Below are positions 14,852 to 27,568 of a stretch of 64,000 nt of DNA, in pieces. Both the position numbers and the translations under genes were made by a program. A model generated the notes under the pieces. The model saw nothing but the letters and a program-made list of their open reading frames with translations, was not told the origin of the DNA and made no database searches. The stretch comes from Branchiostoma floridae (taxonomy: Eukaryota; Chordata; Leptocardii; Amphioxiformes; Branchiostomatidae): contig NC_049992.1 in the NCBI RefSeq assembly GCF_000003815.2, positions 10,342,755 to 10,406,754 on the forward strand, read 5' to 3'. Position 1 is the stretch's first letter; each line of letters begins with the position of its first letter.

Positions 14852-15268
14852 ACCGCTGTTAAATGCTGGCGCGGTAGTCTTGCGGATTCCATGTCATGTT
14901 ATCTGTTGCCAACTGTAAGCTCAGGTCTAATTATACCCTTGTTCGTCATACGACACCAGCACTATTTGTACATGTACGCTATGAAGCATACTCTCGGCAC
15001 TTGTTAAACCGCACTCCGACCAAAGGCAAATCTGCAGTACTAGTTTTCACCGTTATGGGGAGATTTTACAAAGTGACCGACGAAGCTGAATAAATCTGAT
15101 TCAATCCAACTGACTGATATTCAATCTGAAAACTCAAAGTCTCTAAAAGAAAAATGAAGCTGAATATTCTATTTTCCTTTGCGATATTTAATGATACATG
15201 AAGTCATTGACACTTTGGGAACGCTTGATAGCTGTGTGTTATATTTATTATATGAATGATGACATTTA

Positions 15269-15301
<33 letters not shown>

Positions 15302-15720
15302 TATATGTATCTTGCGGTATACGTAAGACATAAGATATAAGTCTGCTCTAGTCGAAGTAACACACTGACGATTGCATAGAAATGGCAGCTACAATAAATG
15401 AAATCATGGTAATTTTTCTCATGTGCCCTCTTGATACATACAACACACAACTCTGGATTCCTCCCTTGATAACTTTGGATTCCTTCTGTGAAGTTAAATT
15501 CTTGTATACAAAATGTATAAGAAACCTTTCATGCAGTCATTGACATAGTAATGTATTTATACAATGTCTATGGATCTACTGGCATGCAATAGGTCTGTAG
15601 ATTATTTGATTTATAGACAAATTTATTTCATTTGACTGATATATCTATATTTATTCATAAATCGACAGAGAGCGTCTTTATTGACATGCGTTTAATATAG
15701 TCAGTTATGAATTGGGTGTC
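14852..15720. other. Intergenic between CTHRC1-like gene and gene B
   Basis: This contains the promoter side of the CTHRC1-like gene, an interrupted (TA)n tract at about 15270-15307, and a minus-strand AATAAA (TTTATT at 15677-15682) about 40 nt past the stop of gene B. No other coding region is seen. Confidence 0.6.
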
Positions 15721-18295
15721 CTATTGTAGAGCATTTTTCTTCCTGAATTGGAATTTTGACCCTTTTAGTGAAGTCTTACGTTTGATCTTAAATGGTAGCC
15801 TCTTGGCATCTCCCACTGTCTCTATATTTTTCCTCTTTGCTTCCGAAAATGGTGTCAGCTGTATTTCAGTGTCGTTTTTCATCGGCATTCTTCGGATACG
15901 ATGTGGTCTGTCGTCCTCTTCTCGAAGAGGTGATGGCGTCATCTTCGGCTTGTCAACTTCCTGCGTTAAGCCCTCTAAGACGGAGCGACGACGCTGATTG
16001 GCTGGTGGCGCCACGCTTGGCGGTAGAGACGCTGGAAAACAGAGTCAGACATATTATGAAAATCAATGAGACCATCGTACCCTCATTCAGCCAACAGATC
16101 GATACTGATGTCCTTGGAATGGGTTCGTGGTTTGAGACTGGACTGTGACATCGTCTCAAGGGGAGATGAAAACTTAATTACAATGTCCTTGAATCGGAAA
16201 GATTACTTGAGACTTGAAGTGCGACAATGTCTCCAGGGAGAATGGAACTCACGGTACCCAATGCTACTATCTCGAGCAATCCTTTTTTTTAAATTTCACG
16301 TTCTTCTTTTTTGATTTGTAGAAAATGATGCAACAGTATGAGAAGAGTTACTTATAACTGGAGTAGGTTTGTCATCATTGTATTACATACGTTGTGCCAT
16401 TCACAATATAAGGAGCACGATAAGGGTTTAATAAAGCTAAAGGGACCAGACCCCAGGTCTGTCTACCTCAGTAGAGACAAGCAGAGAGTGTCCGTCTCAT
16501 CATTTACTTCCCTACAATAAATAAGAACCCAAATAAGAAAAAAATAATGCAATACAAGTATTGATGCTTGTTAAACTACGAGTACATTACCTGTTACCAG
16601 TAGTCTTATTTCCCTTTCTAAGTGCCATGTGATCTGAGTCATAAAGATTCTACAAAGTTTATATCAATCATTAATTTATTTCATTATAAATTATGTATCC
16701 TAGCAATCTAGTTTATGGTGTCGGTAATGGCGATCAGGTCCTTTGTTGGTGTCCTTGGTGCTGAACTTGCTATCCATACGGCGAATGGAAAAAATGGATG
16801 GCCGAAAGGATGATGACCTCTAAGGATCCTTTGTTGCGTTAGATGGTTGTAAATCAACAAAAAGCACTCTAATTTCCTATGAATAAAGCATGAAAAATAA
16901 ATAGCTTCTGTTAACGATCGATCGCTTTGGTAGAAATTAGGAAAACAACGGCATGCAAATTTGATTTTGTTTCTCAAAATATCACCTCACATGTCGTAAC
17001 TAATCTTTTAACTTTTGAACATCAACGCTATTCTGTCATCCCATTTGTTTGAAGCAGATGTTTCTACTTGAATTCACCATGCTCTTTGATACTAAAATAA
17101 CAATTTTTTTCTAAGATACTTCATTGCAATCTTATTTTTCTTCACTGACGTCATTATGAATAATTATAATATACCTTAATCTCAAGCATTTTTGTGCAAT
17201 ACCGATTGATATCCATCCTTGGTCAAAGTGAATCTTTTAAATCACGGCTTGCCACTTTTAGTAGTCTTTGGGGGTAACATTAAATGTGACGTCATAGTTC
17301 CAATTTGTCATCATTAACCGTTCCTCCTGTCGCTGCCGGAAAATTGATTTCTCAAAATCAAATTTGCTGGTGAGCGAACAACGTAGGTATGTCTCACAGT
17401 GGAGATTTGTACATACACTATTCAGTTACATACTATGGTGATAATGTTTTATATCTGTGAGGGTGAAAGAGAGAAACAGGAAAAGAGGAAGTTTTTGTTT
17501 CTCTACCATTTTACAGAATAGAGCACGATACTATAGAATCCCATGTAGTGGTGTTCGCTAATTATTCCACATAAGGGCATGCTGCTATAACGTGAAGCCC
17601 TGGGGACTGGAATAAATGTAATAGTGAAATCCACTATTTTTGCATAACGCGGAACACCGTGCAATTGTGGATGTAGACAGGGCGTTGGCATGTACGCCTT
17701 TCAATGTTAGATAGAATATACACATATGTGCGTGTATTACGCAAATGTGTTGATGTTTCAATCAAAATCAAAATGACACATATATGTATATAAGACTCAC
17801 TCACAGTGCCAGGAAAGAACAAACGCATGCATAACACATAGTTCCTAATTATCTTTTCACATCTGATCTTCGTTACAACTGTAGAATGTATGTTACCGTT
17901 GGATATTATGAATAGATTTCCAATATCTATTTATATCTAATTATATGACAAATAAACAGCGATATTATAGTACCTTTGATTTGAGAAGTCTTGACGGGGG
18001 AACCCTTCACTGCGTAGAATCTCTGGTAGATGAGAAGAAGCCCGAAGGCGTTTCCGACCAGAATCCCTAGAACGATGACAGTCAGGACCGGACAGCCTCC
18101 ACAGCATGCCGAGGACTTCCCACCGGAGACTCCCACAGATTCTTCGGGCCCATCGACGGTGTCCACCTGAATGCTGTCGGCTCGTCTCCCCTTCGGTTCT
18201 CCGACCTCTTCTTCCTGCACAGGCTGCACTGGAGGATCTTTGATGTCGTCTGCGGCTGAATCTGAAGGCTTCTCTGTCGTGTCTTCATCCGCCAT
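15721..18295 (-). CDS. Protein B: two-exon single-pass membrane protein, basic C-terminus
   Basis: Exon 1 is 18295-17974: start context CCAAGATGGCGG, donor AAAG|GTACTA, phase 1. Exon 2 is 16031-15721: acceptor CTGTTTTCCAG|CG, phase 1, stop TAG. The joined product is 210 aa. Residues 1-60 are acidic. A cysteine cluster (CCGGC) leads into a membrane helix at about residues 70-90. The remaining 120 residues are strongly basic, with RRR, KRK and KIKRK runs. The helix resembles protein A (C-x-G-C, V-G-N-x2-G, then Y) and the intron sits at the equivalent place. Topology is unclear: the basic C-terminus argues for a cytosolic tail by the positive-inside rule, but no signal peptide precedes the helix. 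There is a poly(A) signal about 40 nt past the stop. Function is unknown. Confidence 0.72.
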
Positions 18296-18300
18296 CTTGG
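18290..18300 (-). promoter_or_regulatory. YY1-like motif over the start codon of gene B
   Basis: The minus-strand sequence CAAGATGGCGG overlaps the ATG of gene B. AAGATGGCGGC is the known YY1 consensus, often found just downstream of transcription starts with the ATG embedded. A very short 5' UTR would follow. Seen by motif only. Confidence 0.4.
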
Positions 18301-19412
18301 ATTTCAGTGACCCAACCCATCACTCCAAATATCGATTTTGTTATGCTCCGCACCATCACCGGCGGTCTTGCATAGATAACATCAACAGGATGGATGGATG
18401 GAAGTGATACGATCAGTTAGAAGGGTCAGGGGTTCGCGTGGTCAATGGGCTAAATTATATTGTATGTATTGTGAGTCTATTGTCCTTGCCCAGAAAAATT
18501 ACTTTGATTCAGATTTAATCATTGTTACACTCCATCTATTAACAAACATAAATGGTCTTTTATGCGTTTATCTTTGTCATACATTCAGTTTAACAATATT
18601 CAAATACAATTAAATCACTAAAACGATAATTAGATAAAAAACTGAGAAATCATTTCCGGACATTTGGAGTGACATCCATCACTCACCTTTAGCGTCACTA
18701 GTATGAACCGGCGGTACAATGCAATACAAGTACATCTAACTAGAAAAACCGATTGAACATGTCAAAGTCACCTCCAAAGTCAGAAAGGTCGCATGCAAGT
18801 AACTCATAAGGATCGTATGCAAATTTAAATATTCAGTACTTGTACTGAATTGTTCTGCCAGTTCATTCTTGTGATTCTTCGTCAAAAGAAGCTCTTTGAA
18901 CAGAACAAAGATATTGACCATGCTATGTCATTACAAAGAGTTTATTTGTCTATTTCTCTCTTTCGGAAGCCAAACATATATACATACAGTGCTATCAGTA
19001 TTCAGTATGAAAAAAAAAATCATGCCTGCATCTGCTTCGAAAAATTGATATCAAAGTATTATCATACTATTTGACATTCTATGCTTTACAAAGTCCTAAA
19101 TAAACGCCATACTTTAGGAGAAACGTCTTCGTTGTTCATTCATTGTATGCTCTTGAGTATTACACCCTAAAATCTAAAAAAAAGATTGCACCTTGACTGC
19201 GGTAACCTACAGTTATTCTACTTGAAGTCATCTAAATCTGCATCATATGCACACTGTTTGAAGTGCAGTTCTCATACACACCATTGCATTATCAAAATTG
19301 GCACCGATAGATGCAAATGACAGCCTATGCGAGTGAAAAATAGAGACTACGCAATTTGCACAAGATATCTTTCGAAATGCTACTAAGAGTAAGACTACCG
19401 GACAGTCCATTA
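18296..19412. other. Intergenic between genes B and C
   Basis: AT-rich sequence with several weak plus-strand ORFs of 60-80 codons, none with domain or splice support. It contains the 5' flank of gene B and the 3' flank of gene C. No gene is seen. Confidence 0.55.
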
Positions 19413-20612
19413 TTATGTCGTAAGAACTGGCGGTGGTACCGTTGTTGTGACGGGTACCGCTGGAGTAGATCGTGTCGTCTGACCAACCGTGGTAGGTACC
19501 ATTGTCGCGGCTGTTGACGGTACATCGGTAGGTCCCTCAGCTGTGGTTTGCGTCGTCTGTGGTACTTCTGTTGTCGGGGCGGCCGTGGTGACTGATGCAG
19601 TGGTCGCCACGGCACCGACTGTGGTACCGGCGGCGGTGGAAGCTGCCAATTCTGTTGTCAGCGTGGGTGAAGTTGTCGGTTGTTCTGGAGTTGTGGTGTT
19701 CGGTTGTAATGTGCTTGCCTCTTCGGTTGTAGCGACCTCGGTGGTGGTGCCTTCTGCCGTGGTCTGTTGCATGTCTGTTGTTACTGGTACGGCAACCATG
19801 GCTGTGGATGGTCGCGTCGTGGTCACCGTGGTTGTAGCTGCCGGGTACGTGGTTGTTAGGATGGGCGGTGTCGTGGGTGGGGTGGTTGTAGGTCTTGGCG
19901 TTGTCTCTGTGGCGTTGTTTGGAAGAGGTGAGATTGTTGTTTCGCTGGTGACGTTGGCGGCTGCAACTGATGAGACGGCGGTTGTTGTGCATCCTGCAGA
20001 GAAAAACATGGATTCTTAATCTGATATTGCTGTGACTGTTCAAATGGTCATTAAGAAACTACCGGAAATACTGTAATGTTAATGGTGCCCATGTCTTCTT
20101 AAAGTCTGTTAGAATTCTTTGAGCACCAAGGCCAGAAACAAAGAGATAGTAGAGTGTTTTGTGTGGCCAAGTAAGAAATAAAGCTGCACTAAAAAAAACA
20201 TTAGTAACAGCATTTCATAATTCTATGATTTCCAATGTCATTAAACAATGAACCGAATGTTTGTCATTCTCATTCTATAATTAACTTCCAAAGTTATATG
20301 AGCACAACGACAAAGCAAACGACAAAGAGTTGCAGTCTTTTATTCTGAGTAAAGCTGAGTTAATAAGCTATAGAAAGAAGTACCTTCAGTGCAATTTGTT
20401 GATGTGGCCGCGGCCGCTGCACCACTTGTACTGTTAAGGCCGAACCATACCCCTAACACGATGGCGGCAACACACAGGATGATCAGGACGGTGACGAGGC
20501 TGATCCACAGGCATCTCCGGCGGCCGTGCCTTACCGGCACCTCCTCAGGCACGGGCCCGGGACCCCCGCTGGTAGCTCCCTCCACGTCATAACTCCCATG
20601 GGAGCGAGGCAT
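19413..20612 (-). CDS. Protein C: type II membrane protein with mucin-like ectodomain
   Basis: The first coding exon is 20653-20384 (acceptor TTTCTTGTCCAG|AT, donor TGAAG|GTACTT, phase 1). The second is 19993-19413 (acceptor TTTTTCTCTGCAG|GA, stop TAA). With the ATG at 20612 (MPRSHG) the product is 269 aa. Residues 1-33 are cytosolic and end in RHGRRR. Residues 35-58 form a membrane helix. The rest is extracellular and dominated by threonine, with serine, proline and alanine, plus N-glycosylation sequons NST, NCT, NVT and NAT near its start. This is a membrane-tethered mucin-like stalk; no globular domain is visible. Codons upstream of the ATG are also open, so an upstream coding exon is possible (see 23549). 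The open frames on the opposite strand and in the third frame over the repeat-like exon are shadows. Confidence 0.7.
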
Positions 20613-20653
20613 CAACTCTATGTAACTCAGCTTGCCGGTGGTTCCTGACGTAT

Positions 20654-23548
20654 CTGGACAAGAAATCCGCCCTTCCCGTGGCTGTTTGTCTACAGACCAT
20701 GTAGATGAAGAAACAAATAAGGATAACATTTCAAGGAAAGGTCAAAGGAAGTTGTAATCAGAAATCTTAAACTAAGCTGTCGTTTCAAATGTGACCACAT
20801 TATGAAAAAGTTTAGTTTCCATACAATACTCCTCAATCCAGGAAGAAGTTTCAGCTATGTCTTTATTCCCATTCTATATCATATGTATGGCTCTGTTTAC
20901 CAAAGTTTCATGTGAAATTTTAACTAGTTATTGTACTGAACTCTGAGATGTAAATAATTTTACTGTTTTTTTAGCAATGTTTGGTAAAAGGAAAGAGTGA
21001 CATCTGGCGACATAGCTATGACTTACATCGGATAGGATTCATGGCAACATGGGGTGTGCTCACGATTACATGAGGTGTACTTTTTATACTAGGTCAAACA
21101 GAGGATCTGCATTTAAAAACTTAGCCTGGAGTCCAGCCGTGTTCACTTTGGTCCGCTCCTGAAGCGCGTGTAGAGACCTTCGTGAGCGGACCAAAGCAAA
21201 GGCAAACGTAACAAGCCTGGACTCAAGGCTATAAAAAAACTGATAGATTTCAAATAGATGAGCGAGGTATATTATGATTTTTCTAACCTGACGTCAAGAC
21301 TAATGGTAGTTTGTATAGCGACAGCGGTCACAGCGGGTTGCTTTGTTTTTGTACACGTTAGACCCAAGGATAACGTCCTTGGTTAGACTACGTAAAACAT
21401 GTGTTGCCAAAACAGCAGCTGTCAGTTCAAAACATACCCTTTACAAGTTTACACTGACTTGTTGACAGACCAACGTAAATGCTTTGTCTCTAATATAGCG
21501 GCATGTAAAATCAAATATGACAGCGCATTTTAAAGCATGAGACATTAGAGGCAAAGTTCTTCCACAAAGCAAAGATTTTTCCATGAGCTCTCCAAATTTG
21601 AACAGCATCCAAAAGCAACATAAGGGCACTAGGGCACTGCAAAAGTCAACTGTGGGAGTTTTTGCAGATGACGAAGGGTCGTGAATCGTGATACGCCTTC
21701 AGATGTTACTTGGCGCACTTCTGGTTTCGACATTCGACACCAGTTCCGAGATGGTGGGTTGGTGAGAAAAATGACGGCAAACTCAGAATCACGTGATTAG
21801 GGATGTAGGTCGAGGGTTGGGGAGGGCACTAGGGGTGATATGGTCTTCTAAAATTGTTGCCCGCATTGGAATACCAACGGGAAACATGGAGTAAATGACT
21901 GTTAGAGAAAGGCCCGAAAAATAAGTTCATCAGTTGGGTAGAATACAGATTATATGCTTTTACACAACCTACGCAAGCAAAGAGAGTATAAATTGGTTTT
22001 GAAAAAAAAAAAAAAAACTCATTTATGTCATGTGCACGATTCTATTCATTTCAATGCATGCCCATATCACAATAACAAAGTCTAGTCTTTTGAAACATTT
22101 GCATCACTAGGTGCAGATAGCATCGCCTGGCGAATTGTTAGAATCGTCCGCAGCCAAGCGAACATGAAGGTTACCGTACCAAAATAAACCATGCTTGTGA
22201 CTGCCTGCAGTCACTGGAACTCTTAGACAAACATACATCAAGGTATAAAAAGTCTTATGCGTGGAAAATGATGTGCCCTAGTTAGCAGTACAGTAAAACT
22301 ATAACATTGATACAACACGCAGTATTGGGAAAGACAGCAGGAGAGGGAATGTAATGTACGCTGTTTTGGAGTGCTGGGTCTGATCAACGTAAGAGCGACT
22401 ACTTCCTAAACATTGACACCGAAATGCACAGGTCGATGTTTGTGTTGGCTGACTGCGAGGGATTTACGTCCAAGATGAACATGGTATAGTCCCTCATTCC
22501 CCATAATCTTTAACAAAATACAACGGAAATGCCGTCAGCGAAAGCTAAACATGCGTTCCATCTATTCCACATTTCCGACACGTTCTCTGGTACTTTGGAC
22601 ACGCATTGTCAAAAGTACTTTGAACACACATCTTGAACAGTCCCTTTAGCTTTCCTACTTTTCCAGCATTCCCTCTTTAAAGTGATTCATCTTTGTCACA
22701 TTTTGAACACCGTCCAGGACTTTGTCTGCGGATTTGGCTGGTACCGAGAGGCGAGGGACGTATAGGTCAAACGTTTGTAAATCGTAAATACTTGAACTTG
22801 GCACATAGAAGAATGCCTCCGGTTGCCATTGTAATATACATGTACGGTCCAGCACATGATCACAGCAGATTTGTAGCCACTTTCGATCTTTTCTTTTTAA
22901 ACCATAATTTGGTGTCAGTCGAAGTATATATATAGTCCGGTTGTCAGTTCCCTCCCCAACTGTCATTGTGCGGTTGAGATGGACATTACTGACAATGTTT
23001 AGAAATAAATTAAAAAAAAAATAGTATCTTTCATTTTTGGGTCACCGCTGCTACGAGTTTATGATCAGTTCCTTACCTTCCTCTAAAGTTTAGCAATGTT
23101 TAATTCTTGTGAAAAAATGTGTACCAGAGATGGGCATAACTTGGCATTCACGACTGTCATACAATGTCAATATTTACAGTAAATGTATAGTCGACTATAA
23201 TAGTGTTACAATCTATGCAGACCACGTCCTGGATAATTTCTTTGCCCTCAATTAAAAACCCCAACCCGTAAAACAAGGCGTGGCCGCACACAACGGAGCT
23301 CGCTCAAAAACATAAAAAACATGAAACAAACACATAACGTTACAACAGTATGGCTACCTCTCTCACGAATATACTTTGATTAAAAGATGTTGTGAACTTA
23401 AACTTCATTTCCTGATTCAAACGTTTAAGATAATGTTTGCTAGTTTGTCCAACAGCGAAAACAGCTTCTGAATCAGCCAATACTATAGATCCTTCAGCTT
23501 ATCCATTACATGTCAAGGCTCTCTCATATCTAAGACGTAAAGTCTTAC
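20654..23548. other. Presumed 5' intron/flank of gene C
   Basis: No coding exon is recognised. It contains the hairpin MITE at 21122-21231 and a poly-A run near 22004. Short minus-strand ORFs (for example near 22655-22966) lack splice and domain support. Confidence 0.5.
21122..21231. mobile_element. Hairpin MITE, TAGCCT ends
   Basis: An imperfect palindrome. The left arm starts TAGCCTGGAGTCCAG and reaches TTTGGTCCGCTC; the right arm carries GAGCGGACCAAA and ends CCTGGACTCAAGGCTA. The TAGCCT end and palindromic build are shared with the elements at 52610-52752 and 61867-61960. Confidence 0.7.
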
Positions 23549-23743
23549 CTATAGCGTCCTCCTCAAGGGTTCCGTTGGCGAGACGTTCTCCCGTCGTTAC
23601 TGTTCTCGTCAAGATCGACTCATGTTAGGCTGAGTTCCAAGTATGCCTCGCAGCCCGGTGTCGACTTGGTGGCGAAAATGAAATTCCTCTTGTTCATATC
23701 ACCGGCCAGGGTCATGCTGAACGCACCCGTCAATGTTCTTCCG
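23549..23743 (-). other. Putative 5' exon of gene C (probably UTR)
   Basis: A strong donor, GCTATAG|GTAAGA, ends this segment at 23549. A pyrimidine tract (CCACCCTCTTCTCCCCC) precedes a weak GGAAG acceptor near 23744. The frame entering the donor (LANGTLEEDAI, phase 1) would join in phase to the exon starting at 20653, but a TAA at 23625-23627 closes it upstream and it contains no ATG. Most likely a non-coding leader exon. A 33-codon ORF starting at the ATG inside it would be an upstream ORF. Confidence 0.35.
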
Positions 23744-24880
23744 GGGGAGAAGAGGGTGGATTAGACAGGATGGCTACAGGGGAACATGTTGGTCCGAACA
23801 CTCGTATCCTATACCATTGGTACAAAATAATTTGTAGTTCGCAGCTATCAATGATTTTGTGCAGTTGGAAAAAAAGAAAGTGATAAAAATTCTTCTTTTT
23901 TCGGAACAAGTTGCACAAGATCGTAGCGAGAACAAGCAGACGCAGAAACGAGGAGAAATCAGAAATATAGCAACAAAAACCTATAAAACTAAAGTCTAGA
24001 TCTACGTAACGTCTCCAGAAGCTGACGCTACCTTCCTGCAACCTTCAGCGTGACCTTGACCGGTGCACGGTGAGGTTCCCAGTGATCCAATGAGATCTAA
24101 GACTCTCACCGCGGGCGTTTCTCCCACATATCTATGATATGAGAAACGGCGGGCTTTTTGTTTACAAGACAAACTTCTCAGGCCGACGAGGAATGGCGCC
24201 CCAGCTCCGCACGCACGGGCCGGCCCACTGCCAGCGTCTGCTGAGGGTGTGTCTCTGGGAGACTTTGCACGTCTTGGGGCGTCAGGTCATGATGCGAGAG
24301 CAAACAGAACTCTAAATCGAAGAACTTCCTTTTATAGATATCGAGAAACGGGGTCTGATTCAGAAAGAAAGTAGGGTGAGGTTAAGAGATGGTGACGTGA
24401 AGTGTGTGGAAATGATGAAGGGAGTTTAGGAGCTTTAGGGTTTTCGATCTACATTCGTTCTTAATCTTCTGCTTAGGTTTGATGCGTCATGAAAATCTTG
24501 AACGAATCACTCTAAGAACATATTAGATTGTTATTAACACACGTTACCGCAACTATGGCAGTGCTGATCAGGCTGACTTAAATCATACACGCTTTGTTAG
24601 ATCAAATCAAAATCCTCCGATTCTCAGTCGTGTTTGTGTCCGACAAGGTTATTCGTAAACCGTTTCCATGACATGTGTATTCGCACGTTATTCTGTTGGC
24701 TTGAGTTGCTCAAGGTGTATGCCAAATAATGTTCCTGCACACGCAACCTTGTGTGTGTAATATATAGTAAGTCCCAAGGTAGGTTTAATCAAGAAGCTTT
24801 AAACACAGTGTTTGAAGCTCCTTGGTTTAATCATACAGAGAATGTGCGAAATAATCCCTCACAGCTTGGACGATAGATTG

Positions 24881-24992
24881 TTTGATCTTGAGCAAAGGTT
24901 AGGACGTGCGAAGAGGGGAGGGGGGCATTGGTAAAGTTTGATCTTGAGCAAAGGTTAGAACGTGCCAAGAGGGGAGGGGGGCATTGGTAAAG
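24881..24992. repeat. Two-copy 56-bp tandem repeat
   Basis: The unit starts TTTGATCTTGAGCAAAGGTT and ends GGGGGGCATTGGTAAAG. It is present twice back to back (24881-24936 and 24937-24992) with two substitutions, indicating a recent local duplication. Confidence 0.95.
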
Positions 24993-26194
24993 TATATACA
25001 GGCCTTAATACATTTAACCTTCGGGCAAACTACAGTGCATGAAATTTTAACAAATGTCTGGACATAGCAAAATGTACTGGAAGACAGTAACAGAACAGGT
25101 TTATGAAATAATGATGAACTTAAAAAAGGGATGAATTTTTCAGAGCTTGGGATTTCATTTCGATAGATAGTGAGACAGAATAAAGGCTTTAGAATGCATA
25201 CGAATAACACATGTGACGATAATGTGTTAGTTTCTGTTAGGAAAGCAATAACGAGGGAAGCAAATATGCTGTTACTGGATGTATGCCAGAATGTGACATT
25301 CCATAGCGTTGAAACTGAGAAATTTACGAATGTTGCCTCTTATAAGTAGGTTGGATGGAATGTATAGAGTCACAACGCTACTATATGATTCAAGGCTGCT
25401 ATATTTCTGGTCCAACGAAGTAACGTTATAGGCCTCAGAACTTACAATAGGCACTTGCAATATATCAGAGGTGTTACCAGTTTAAGTTATGTACATCTGT
25501 TCCTTCGGTTTCAGTTTTCTTAGAGTGTTTTTTGTCTTATCATGCCGGACAAAAGGGACAACCACCAGGGTTTGGGTAACGTAGAGTCGTCTATAGTAGA
25601 CGTGGTACGTCGAACAGCTCCAACACAAGTTCCGTGAAAAATAGCGACCCCTAGCGGAACATACCCGAAATGATACAGTTCAAGTTTGTGGAGCTTCCCC
25701 TTTGATTCAACAGAATCACTTCCAATGCAATCTCCAATAGTATCAGCAGTCAGAAATCGAGTGTATGTGATTCCTCCAACCCCCCAGATCCCCCAAACCA
25801 CCTGCAAGGCCTGAGGCGGGCCTTTATTGTAAGGCTATGTAAAGGCATCGTAAATAAAATCTACTCTTTTCAGCTGCATTCCTAGATAGTCTCCTGAAAA
25901 GCATGCTGAAATGGGTGCTAAAGCCCTACCGTAAATTTCCACGGTCCTCTAATGGAATTATTAACACCAGCGTTTTATCACTGACAATAACACCATTTAT
26001 TGTTTTTCTCATCTTTGCGTCCAGGTTTTGATTGTACCGTATAATGAATGGTCAAGCGTTGACAACACATAACAAAGTCAGAGTTTAATTATCTAGTAAG
26101 CCATGGATAGTCGCATGACTAAACTACATCGTGAAGATGGTAGAATTTCCTAATAAGACCTAACACTCAAAGACTAAGAAGTATTCTAAACCCT

Positions 26195-26443
26195 TAAGGT
26201 GGTATCTCACTGCACTTGGGGCACCAGTGCGGCACTGCGGGGTTCGAAAGATTACCAATCTAACTTCAGAGATAAAGAACGAATTTTCTTACGTTTTGAG
26301 TATTTTTTTGTCTTCTTACGTTTACGTATTACCCAACATCTAAATCAATCATAAAAAAATGACGAAAATAGTACAATAGTGCCGCAGGGAACGAACCCCG
26401 CATTGCCGCACCGGTGCCCCAAGTGCAGTGAGATACAACCTAA
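26195..26443. mobile_element. MITE family 1, copy 2 (Harbinger-like)
   Basis: Terminal inverted repeats of about 50 bp: AGGTGGTATCTCACTGCACT at the left, GTGCAGTGAGATACAACCT at the right. The interior matches the copy at 13227-13482. The arms include GGGGTTCGAA, which resembles a pol III B box by chance; the palindromic structure argues for a DNA transposon. Confidence 0.85.
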
Positions 26444-27568
26444 GCAAGAAAGTTTGCCATTCTGATTCCTTATTCGGTCTACCCTTATCCCTGGGTCGTA
26501 ATTGATTGGTTAGGGACTTAAGGTGCACAAAACATGGACGGGTTGAAGTATGGAAAGGAGAGAAGGGACGGTGACATACTTAAGGAGGCGACTTAGAGTC
26601 TGCAACACAAAGAAAAGGAAGGGTGATTTATACTGGCTCCTTATTATGGACCAATCCCATCTCTAGACGATTCCTGGCATCAGTGTGTATCGATCTGTGT
26701 GTTCAGCAATTCTCTGGACACGTAAAATGGCCAAACATTTATTACAACAAGAATTCCCCAGTCAGCGTGGGCCACACATGAAAGGGGAATACAAAGATAT
26801 CGTCCAACAGAGTCGAACATAAACCTTGACCCTGAAATATCTGATTGACATGGCAAGTGAGAGGGGTACTGATTCTGATCTGGAAAATGAGAAAGCTGAA
26901 CAGTAACAAAAGTAACTGGACAGCAGGGTCTAGTTCTGTTGGCTTCAGGCCCGTAAAGTTTACAAGGCACATGCATACGAAATGTTCCTGACACCACAAT
27001 GGGAACACACCCTGATACATATCTCACACAGTATCATACATTGGCGACAATATCTGAATATATACAAGAAGGACGTGTTTGTTGAAGTTACATTTCGTTA
27101 TAAAGCTATTTTTGTCTTTTTGATAGACGTCTTCACAACATTGGCTACATGATTTGTCCTTGATATGGTAATAGCCTTTGTTGTGACATGTAGCCATTTA
27201 GGTTTTATACCCTTAACATATATAAGTCACGTACAAATACAACATTAACTTCTAATGGAAAAGTTTTCATTCCTATCTGTTGCAGACATCAGGGAATGGT
27301 AATAGTCATCACAGCCAGTACTACAGATACACTACAGACCAGTGGAGACAAGGTTGCAGGTTATTGATCACATCAAAGTAGAACCGATGATTACTTTGAC
27401 ACTGAGTTCACCTCTGCAGAGCTGAGCAGTCTTTGATCAGATATGAAACGGGGAATACATCGCACTGCATTGCACCAAAAGGTCACCAACCATTCCAAAA
27501 CATTCCAGGCTGTCCTATATACATCGTAAAAATGCACTTACTGCCACGGAAAGTGAAAAAAAGGGAAC

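Larger units (their letters stand above)
23750..27568. other. Intergenic with small repeats; no gene seen
   Basis: This holds the tandem repeat at 24881-24992 and the MITE at 26195-26443. The minus-strand ORFs at 25520-25807 and 26680-27027 have no recognisable motif, start context or splice partner, and I do not call them. Confidence 0.5.

Noticed and set aside
19489-20043. Long plus-strand and second minus-strand ORFs over the mucin exon
   Set aside because: Shadows caused by GTN/ACN codon bias; they lack splice signals and a membrane anchor.
25520-25807. 95-codon minus-strand ORF
   Set aside because: No recognisable motif, no partner exon and no start context; left uncalled.
26195-26260. 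GGGGTTCGAAAGATTACC resembling a pol III B box (tRNA or SINE)
   Set aside because: It lies in the arm of a palindromic element and no A box or cloverleaf is present.
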